Shown here in pieces: positions 55,738 to 64,000 of a stretch of DNA of 64,000 bases. Below the pieces are notes generated by a model. The model saw nothing but the letters and a program-made list of their open reading frames with translations. It was not told the origin of the DNA and did no database searches. A program made the position numbers and the translations under genes. The number at the start of each line of letters is the position of its first letter. The first letter of the stretch is position 1. The stretch comes from Aralia elata (Eukaryota > Streptophyta > Magnoliopsida > Apiales > Araliaceae): NCBI GenBank assembly GCA_034770075.1, contig CM068377.1, positions 77,550,406 to 77,614,405 of the forward strand. Direction: 5' to 3'.

Positions 55738-58700
55738 ATGGCAGAAACCCGAACTTTGAAGGAGCTTGCGGCCCCTGCTTTGAATCAACAACCTTTATGC
55801 ATAACCTTCCCTAATCTAGATGCTAATACTCATTTTGAATTAAAATCTGGACTAATACATCTTTTACCTACTTTTCATGGTTTGGCAGGTGAAGACCCTC
55901 ACAAACATTTGAAGGAATTTCATGTGGTATGCACAAGTATGAAGCCTACCGGAGTAACGGAAGAACAAATCAAGTTAAGAGCCTTTCCATTTTCTCTAAA
56001 AGATTTGGTTAAAGATTGGCTTTACTATTTACCCTCCGGAAGTATAACAAAATGGGAAGCGATGAAAAGATTATTCTTAGAAAAATATTTTCCCGCTTCA
56101 AGAGCAGCTAACATTCGAAAAGAAATTTGTGGTGTGAGGCAGAATAATGGAGAAACCCTCTACAAGTATTGGAAACGTTTTAAGAAACTATGTGCAAGCT
56201 GCCCCCATCATCAAATTAGTGATTAACTCCTCATCCAATACTACTATGAAGGTCTTTTATCTACAGATAGGAGTATGATTGATGCTGCTAGTGGAGGAGC
56301 TCTGGTGGACAAGACTCCCGAGACTGCAAGAAATCTCATTGTAAATATGACAACTAATTCTCAACAATTTGGCAGTCGACTTAATTTCTCACCTAGGAAT
56401 GTGAATGAGGTAAAAGTTTCTGCTATTGAACAACAAATTGCAAGTCTAACTTCTCTTGTTCGTCAAATGGCTACAGGAAACATGCCAACAGCAAAAGCTT
56501 GTGGTATTTGTTTGTTAACAAATCACAATACAGATGCATGCCCAACACTACAAGAGGATGATAATATGCAACAGGTAAATGCAGTGGGAAATTATCAAGG
56601 ACAACCTCAGAGAAAATATGATCCTTACTCTAACACTTACAATTCCGGATGGAGGGATCATCCCAATTTGAGCTATGGAGGTACTAGGCCACCAGTGCAA
56701 GGTGTTTTCCCAAATGGGCAGCAAAGTTTTCAACCAGCTCAACCACAGTACCAACCTAGACAAGCTGCTCCTGTTAATTCTAGAACATCTCTTGAGGACA
56801 TGTTCAAGGCATTCATGAATTAAACACAACAATTCCTGCAAGAGACAAGGACTTCCATCCACAATCTAGAAAATCAGATGAGTCAACTTGCTACAACAGT
56901 TGGTCGATTGGACTCTCAAAGTTCAGGGAAGCTACCTTCTCAAACTATTGTCAATCCGAGAGAGAATGCATGTGCCATAAATTTGAGGAGTGGAAAACAA
57001 TTGGAAGCACCAAAAGTTACTTGTGAACTTGAGGAAGATAAGGCTAAGGAGGATGCATAAATATCAAAGGTAAAACCTAACACTCATGTTCAGCTAAAGA
57101 ATGATCCTTTACCTTTTCCTCCCAGGAATCCTAAAACTTCAAAGAAGGATGAGCAAGAAAAAGAAATTCTAGAAACTTTCAGGAAGGTAGAGGTGAATAT
57201 TCCTTTACTAGATGCAATTAAGCAAGTGCCCAGGTATGCAAAATTTTTGAAAGAATTATGCACTAACAAAAGAAAATTGAAAAATGATGAAAGAGTCATT
57301 GTTGGTGAGAATGTATCAGCAGTCCTTCAAAGAAAAATGCCCCCTAAATGTAAAGATCCAGGCATGTTTACAATTCCATGTAGAATAGGTAATACCAGAT
57401 TTGAGAAAGCTATGCTAGATTTAGGAGCTTCAATTAATGTCATGCCATTATCTATTTTTGCTTCTTTAAATCTAGGTCCTTTGAAACAAACTGGTGTTAT
57501 TATTCAATTGGTTGATCGTACTAACACTTACCCCCAAGGGGTAATTAAAGATGTCTTGGTGCAGGTGAATGAACTAATCTTTCCTGTAGATTTTTACATA
57601 GTAGATATGGATGATGATAAATCCCCAAATCCTGCACATATACTTTTAGGGAGGCCATTTTTGAAAACAACAAGGACTATAATTGATGTGCACAAGGGAA
57701 CCTTAACCATGGAGTTTGATGGTGAAAAGATACAATTCAACATATATGAGGTCATGAGGTATCCTAGTGATATTCACCCTGTTTTTGCTATTGATGCACT
57801 TGACTCTTTAGTGCAGAAGTCTTTTGAACACACACAAAAGGAAAGTTTGGAGGTTGCCATCACCAACAGTCTGGAATTAGATAAAGAAGAAGAGATTGAG
57901 CAGAATCAGGACTTGAAAGAGACTGTAGCTGCATTACATTCTTTACTTAAAACCTCAGCTAAATATGCAGTTTATTCTATTCAATTACCTAGTTCTCATC
58001 AAAAGTTATTACCATCTGTTGTGCAGGCCCCAACCTTAGAACTGAAACCATTACCTGCACACTTGAAGTATGCATTTTAGGGAAGAATGAGACTCTACCA
58101 GTGATTATCGCTAACAATCTAACCAAAGTACAAGAAGACAAACTGCTCAGAGTCCTAAGGGACCATATAACAGTCTTTGGTTGGACTATAGCAGATATCA
58201 AAGGTATCAGTCCTGCTACGTGCATGCATAGAATCCTTTTGGAAGATGGAGCCAAGCCCACTAGAGACACACAAAGAAGACTTAATCCACCCATGATGGA
58301 GGTAGTGAAGAAGGAGGTGCTGAAATTACTTGATGCAGGTATAATTTCTCCCATCTCAGACAGTCAATGGGTAAGTCCAGTACAGGTAGTACCAAAGAAA
58401 TCTGGAATCACAGTCATCAATAACGATGATAATGAGTTAGTGCCTACACGTATGCAGACAGGATGGAGAGTTTGTATTGATTACAGGAAGTTAAATGCTG
58501 TAACTAGAAAGGATCACTTTCCTCTTCCTTTTATTGATCAAATGTTAGAAAGATTAGCTGGGCATGCTTATTACTGTTTTTTAGATGGTTTTTCAGGTTA
58601 TAACCAAATTGTGATTGCACCCGAAGACCAAAAAAAGACCACATTCACATGTCCTTTTGGTACATTTGCGTATCGTAGAATGTCCTTTGGGCTATGTAAT

Positions 58701-60944
58701 GCACCAGGTACCTTCCAACGATGTATGGTAAGCATCTTTTCTGATTTTCTTGAAAACTGCATTGAAGTATTTATGGATGACTTCACAATACATGGTGATT
58801 CTTTAGATGTATGCCTCGATAATCTGACCCGTGTGCTAGATAGATGCTTAGAAACTAATCTTGTTCTTAATTGGGAAAAGTGTCACTTTATGGTGGAGCA
58901 AGGTATAGTACTTGGCCATGTAGTTTCAGCTAAAGGATTAGAAGTGGATAAAGCTAAGATAGAAATTGTTACTGCTCTGCCTTACCCCGTAAGTGTGCGG
59001 GAGATTCGTTCTTTCCTTGGTCATGCAGGTTTCTATCGTAGAATTATTAAGGACTTCTCAAAAATAGCTTTTCCATTGTGTAAGTTGCTACAAAAGGATG
59101 TGGAATTCCAATTTGATGACGAGTGCAAGGAGGCGTTTGACAAATTAGAGAAGCTATTGACCTCGGCACCAGTGATACAACCACCAAATTGGAAGTTGTC
59201 ATTTGAGATCATGTGTGATGCAAGCAACTATGCAGTTGGAGCTGTCTTAGGCCAAAGGGTTGACAAAGTTGTCCATGCCATTTGCTATGCTTCTAGGACT
59301 CTAAATGCTTCTCAGATTAATTACACTACGACTGAAAAAGAACTCTTATCTGTTGCATTTGCTTTAGACAAGTTTAGATCATATTTGCTTGGTACTAAAG
59401 TTGTAGTTTATTCTGACCATGCTGCTATCAGGTATTTGCTAACCAAGAAGGATTCCAAACCAAGAATCATTAGATGGATTCTATTGCTACAAGAATATGA
59501 CTTGGAGATCAAGGATAAGAAAGGAGCGGACAACTTGGTGGCGGATCACTTGAGCAGGCTGATTAAGAATGAAGAGGCGCTACCATTGCATGATTCTTTA
59601 CCAGATGAACATTTATTTTCCATTGATGAGGCTATACCTTAGTATGCCAATATTGTGAATTACTTAGTGAGTGCCTATATTCCTAGAGAGTTCTCTAAAT
59701 TCCAAAAAGAAAAGCTTAAGAGTGATGCCAAATATTAAATATGGCATGATCCATACTTATGAAAATTTTGTGCTGACCAAATCGTTAGAAGGTGTGTGCC
59801 TAAAAGTGAGTTTTTATCTATTCTAACTTTTTGTCACTCTTATGCGTGTGGAGGCCATTTTGGACCTAAAAGAACAGCTCATAAGGTTTTAGAATGTGGT
59901 TTCTTTTGGCCGACTATTTTTAAAGACTCTTATCAGTTCTGTAAGTCATGTGAAAATAGTCAAAAGACATGAAATATATCAAGTAGGAATCAAATGCCAC
60001 AAACACCTATTTTAATTGTTAAAATTTTTGATGTTTGGGGTATTGATTTTATGGGACCATTTCCTGCTTCTTATGGTAATGTTTACATTCTTTTGGCTGT
60101 TGATTATGTTTTTAAATGGGTGGAAGCTAAAGCCACCAGGACTGATGACTCTAAAGTTGTTGCAGATTTTATCAAGTCTAACATATTTGTCAGGTTTGGA
60201 ACGCCAAGGGCCATAATCAGTGATAAGGGAACCCACTTCTGCAATAGGATGCTAGCGACACTATTCAAGAAATATAATGTGATGCATAAAGTTTCTACAT
60301 CCTACCATCCACAGAGCAATGGGCAGGCTGAGGTATCCAACCGGGAGGTCAAGTCTATTTTGGAAAAAGTAGTCAAACCGAGTAGAAAAGATTGGAGTCT
60401 GAGGTTAGAAGATGCACTTTGGGCCTATAGAACAGTTTACAAAACTCCAATAGGTATGTCACCTTATAGGTTAGTGTTTGGGAAACCATGTCATCTACCA
60501 GTGGAGTTAGAACATAAGACTTTTTGGGCAGTTAGACAATGTAATATGAGCTTAGACTCAGCTGAAGTCCATAGGAAGTTGAAGTTGCAAGAGCTAGAGG
60601 AATTAAGGAATGATGCATACGAGAGCTCTAAAATTTACAAAGAGAAAACAAAAGCCTTTCACGACAAGAAGATTACTAGGAAGAACTTTGTTGTTGGACA
60701 GAAAGTTCTCCTTTATCATTCAAGGCTAAAATTATTTCCAGGTAAGTTGCGCTCCCATTGGGTTGGGCCTTTTATTATTACTGACATTTTTAATCATGGT
60801 GCAGTGGAAATTCAAAGTCCAAGCACAGGGAAGATTTTTAAAGTGAATGGTCACAAGCTCAAACCCTTCTATGAAGGATATCAAATGGAGAATATTGAGC
60901 TGCTGGATTTGGTGGATCCAGTTTATGAAGATTGGGAGGTTTAA
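55738..60944 (+). pseudogene. Athila 2 gag-pol pseudogene
   Basis: Full-length gag-pol with the same domain order as Athila 1, but broken. Stops occur at 56224, 56821, 57058 (gag and linker), then a frameshift with stop at 58078, then stops at 59640, 59736, 59760 and 59970. Two stops are CAA to TAA and two are TGG to TAG or TGA, judged against Athila 1. The gag knuckle (CGICLLTNHNTDAC), D-L-G-A-S protease motif, FMDD of RT and integrase core remain readable. The last Cys of the integrase zinc finger is Ser (AGT at 59958). ATG 55738 (ACCATGGCA) is the likely original gag start; 55618 also opens the frame. The copy cannot encode a working polyprotein. Confidence 0.92.
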
Positions 60945-62195
60945 TATCAAGCCAATGACAATAAACAAAGGCGCTGCTTGGGAGGCAACCCAAGGGGAGT
61001 TCATTTCTTTTTATTTTCGCATTTATATTTCGGTTATGTTGTTTTTCTTTTCTTTGCATTTTACTTTACATTAGGGCCAATGTAAGTTTTAAGTGTGGGG
61101 GAAGGATTTAGGGTGTTTTAAAAAAAATATAATAAAATATAAAAAAAAATTAAGTTTGTTTTTGTTAGTTTGAATTTTGAATTTTGTGGGTATATTCTCT
61201 GCAAACCCTCACGAGACAAAACTCGTCCACTTGGAGTAACCTTGGGGTTTAAAGGCTTGTTGTACATGCTAAGTGCAATCGTGTTTCCTACGAAAATGGG
61301 GTAGTTTCTAAAATAAGTCACTTGAGCAGTGAGTTAATTTGGATTTTGATTTTTGACCAATGATAAAATCTTGATTCTCGTTGATAACATTTTGAAAAAT
61401 TGATAGACGTTGTGTAGTTTGAATTTGGGTTTCTTTGTTAATTTTTACTTTATTTGAGACCCTTCAATTTTTTTTTTGCACTTGTCCACTTAGTCGGCCT
61501 AGTCTCAACATGGAAAAGATTTTATTTATTCATTTATTTCGATTGAATGTCGAGGGGAGAAATTGTTGAACTCTATCATTTATTTGATCATAACTTGAAG
61601 TAAACATGAGGTCTTATTTAAGAAAAGGGAAATGATTTAGGCAAAAGTTAGATGTTTGATTTAACAAAAAAAAAGAGAAGAAAAAGAAAAATTATGATTC
61701 ATGTGGTGAATTGAGATGGAGCGTAAAACGCACTCATTCATAAACACGTGACATGCGAGATGGAGCGTAAAACGCACTCGTTGGTAAGACGGAGCATAAA
61801 ATGCACTTACCGAAGGAAGAAAAAGCCTATTAATCCTCTGCTATTATTTGCTTATGTTAACTGAGAGTAGTGTGAAAATAGGTGTTTAGAGTTTGCCTTT
61901 CTCCTTTAAAAGCTTTGATTTCATAAATCTTTCTGAGTTTTAATTGGTTTGATACATATGGATTCACACACACATGGAGAGTTAAAAGTAGAGTAAGATT
62001 GATAAGTAAGCTTGAATTTTAGATGAAGCGGTGTTTTGAAGTTTTTCAAGAGTTATTGTTTTGAATCTTTGAGGTCAATGTTGAAGTTCATTTTAATTTG
62101 TGGTTCAAGGTTGTCAAGTTTGATTAGTTGAATTTTTTGTTATAGTTTATTTTTGTTTTGCCCGAGGACATGCAAAAGATAAGTGTGGGGGAATT
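60945..62195 (+). other. Athila 2 3' untranslated region
   Basis: No env-like frame. It holds the TTACATT-N6-AATGTAA palindrome (61066-61085), AAGTGTGGGGGA, the hairpin array (61707-61811) and the PPT GTGTGGGGGAATT before 62196. Confidence 0.8.
61707..61811 (+). repeat. Array of three covarying hairpins (Athila 2)
   Basis: Core GGAGC(G/A)TAAAA(C/T)GCA with outer arms TGAAT-t-GAG/CTCATTCA (61707-61740), GCGAG/CTCGT (61755-61781, decayed) and GGTAAG/CTTACC (61783-61811). The first differs from its Athila 1 counterpart by paired changes that keep the stem. Confidence 0.88.
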
Positions 62196-64000
62196 TGATA
62201 AGTATAAAATATGTTATGTTTTTATCTCTTAATATCTAGTCTTTTATACTTATTTGGCACCTAAATGTACTCACTATTCTTATATTTTGATTTAGTTTGC
62301 AAATGGAGTCATTAAATGAAAACTGTGTTATTGCCACACTTTTGGATTGTTTTGAAATCCGTCTGTCCGCTTGAGGCTCAATTTTATACTTGATCAGGCC
62401 TTATTCTCTCAAAGCTCAAAGAAGGAAAATTGTAGATCTATTTCTTAGCTTTCCGGATCATCTTAAAACGCCTAAATCGAAGCTCGGATGAGAGAGTTAT
62501 GACCATTTTACCCACATACGTCAAAGTTGAAAATTTTAGGAAATTGAGCTTTTGGACAGATTGACCTTTGGGGCTTCGGTTGAGATTTGAATTGTGTTAA
62601 AGTTTCCAAATGAAAATGTGGTCTTATTGAAGTTTTTAGTAGACTTCTCAAGCCTTCCAGAATGGTATGGTGAGAAAAAATCCGAGTTCATTTGGGCCTC
62701 CAAATATCGCTTTTTAGACAGCTGATCCGAATCCCGCATGGACTGGATTTTTGTTCGGACCAGTTGGAGTATTTGGGCCATAATTTGAGCTTCCCAACTC
62801 CAAATCAGGTGATTCAAAAGCCCAAATTCATTAGAAACTCCAGGGCTACAACATTTATTCTTTGCCCAAGTTCAAAATCGGCAGTCTACTAATTCAAAAT
62901 TAGCTTGCAATGTGCTGATTAGTTTTGGTGTCATATTTTGACTTCTCATGATGTGCACGTTTTTGGATTTTTGGTTGCCTTAGATGACTGATTCACATGA
63001 CCAAGATTAGTTGTTGGATCTTGACATCTTGTACACTTGAGTGCCTATAAATAGCAAGTGAAGCTAGGCTTGTATTTTGCCAATTCACAAACTAATACAC
63101 ACCATCTTCTTCATCTTCTCCAAATTCTAGTGTAATTAGTAGGGAAAGAAGATCACCTCCATAGTGAGGTTGTTGTCCTCACCCCTTTTATAAATTAGTA
63201 GGGAAAGAGGATTACCTCCATAATGAGGCTGTTGTCCTCACCCCTTTTATAATTCAAGAAAATATTCATTGGACTTAATATGTTAGGCTAGTTCCCTTAC
63301 TCAGTTCGAAGGGGATGTTGAACCTTGTTTACATGTAATGGTTTGATTAAGTATAAGCTATTTATTCCTTCTTACATGAAGTTAATTCTTGATAATCTAT
63401 TTTAATTGTTGAATGATATTTATTCTAATTGGTTTAATGTGATCGATTAAGTCAATTTGATTAATTTCATCTGCTAGATTAAGAGACAGTATTACGTGTA
63501 ATTGATATTGTTCCTAATCATAAGTAGCAATTAGTGATACATGATTGTGGTCAAGCTTTTGAGTATTGCTATGATTATCGGAAGACAAGTTATATAATCT
63601 GAACTTGTGTGATTATTGCTTGGATTAGTCTAATTCCCTAGTTCTTAATACAACTATTATATTAAATCTAGAGAGCTTGTTCTAGGTTGTATAATGGTTA
63701 GAATCTTGTGAAGAGCTTATTTCATTAAGTGATAATCTAAGGGGAATTTCGGGTAGTAGAGCTTGTTGCTACCTAGGGCTATTAATTTCATTGAAGGATA
63801 AATATTGCTTTACTTAATTATTCTATTGTTGTAAAAAGGTGATACTGAACCGGAAGAACTGAAATCTTTAATTAATTGGTTATTTTTATCACTTCAAATT
63901 CTGTTCTTGATAATTAGTGAAATCAAATTATAAACCCCCCCCGCTTTTGGTAAACAAAGAATAATTTTAGACTAATCACTCTCTGTGGGATCGACTCTTA
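62196..64000 (+). repeat. Athila 2 right LTR (incomplete at window end)
   Basis: Starts TGATAAGTAT after the PPT and aligns with the left LTR to about position 55,435 of that copy. The last 70 or so bases and the target duplication are beyond the window. Confidence 0.92.

Larger units (their letters stand above)
53623..64000 (+). mobile_element. Second Athila element, defective, cut by window end
   Basis: The left LTR 53623-55502 (1,880 bp) ends GCACACCA. The right LTR starts at 62196 (TGATAAG) and about 1,805 bp of it lie in the window. The LTRs differ at roughly twenty sites and one 9-bp indel by eye, about 1 percent. PBS, gag-pol order and 3' signals match Athila 1. The left target site would be ACTGT (53618-53622); the right one is outside the window. 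The LTR's 5' part is unrelated to that of Athila 1. Confidence 0.92.

Noticed and set aside
1..64000. CRISPR arrays, bacterial operons, rRNA or tRNA genes
   Set aside because: Tandem and inverted repeats here lie in LTRs, introns or element UTRs. I saw no tRNA cloverleaf, no rRNA sequence and no spacer-repeat pattern. The gene structure is that of a plant nuclear genome.

Overview
The window is nuclear DNA of a flowering plant, most likely a eudicot. It carries one spliced plant-specific gene (a calcium-dependent protein kinase, CDPK), AT-rich introns full of MITEs, and large blocks of nested LTR retrotransposons of the Athila, Tekay (chromovirus), Tat/Ogre and Sirevirus types. I cannot name the species from sequence alone.

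Positions 1 to about 15,470 hold the CDPK gene on the minus strand. Seven exons can be placed by consensus splice sites and reading phase, and they give a 502-residue protein with a complete kinase domain and four canonical EF hands. Three introns are greatly enlarged. Intron 6 holds a hAT-like element, a 160-bp foldback element, a 740-bp MITE and long TA microsatellites. Intron 4 holds a Stowaway-like and another MITE. Intron 1 holds a complete 2.6-kb LTR retrotransposon with a 5-bp target duplication. An Athila-type LTR fragment lies just beyond the 3' end of the gene.

Positions 15,470 to 26,260 are retroelement debris: an antisense Ty1/copia reverse transcriptase fragment, an Athila-type LTR fragment, and a short minus-strand Tat/Ogre-like element. 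One LTR of that element is split by a 4.26-kb solo LTR related to the Tekay LTR.

Positions 26,261 to 64,000 form one large nest. The outer layer reads as a Sirevirus-like (copia) element. Its 5' LTR, with ends TGTTGG and CCAACA followed by a tRNA-Met PBS, is interrupted twice: by a circularly permuted single-LTR Tekay insertion (26,774-36,765) and by a very young Athila element (37,280-46,794; 1,424-bp LTRs that look almost identical; TSD TCTGC). The Sirevirus-like internal region lacks gag-pol and keeps only a decayed env-like/plant-transposon-domain gene and repeated PPT-like motifs. A second, defective Athila element (53,623 to beyond the window end) is inserted near its 3' end.

Two observations stand out. 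The 3' untranslated regions of both Athila elements carry arrays of short hairpins whose outer stems differ in sequence but keep pairing through compensatory changes. Separately, at the same place in LTRs of one Athila-like lineage there are arrays of short inverted repeats whose primary sequence differs completely from copy to copy while the palindromic form is kept. Both suggest selection on nucleic-acid structure rather than on sequence.
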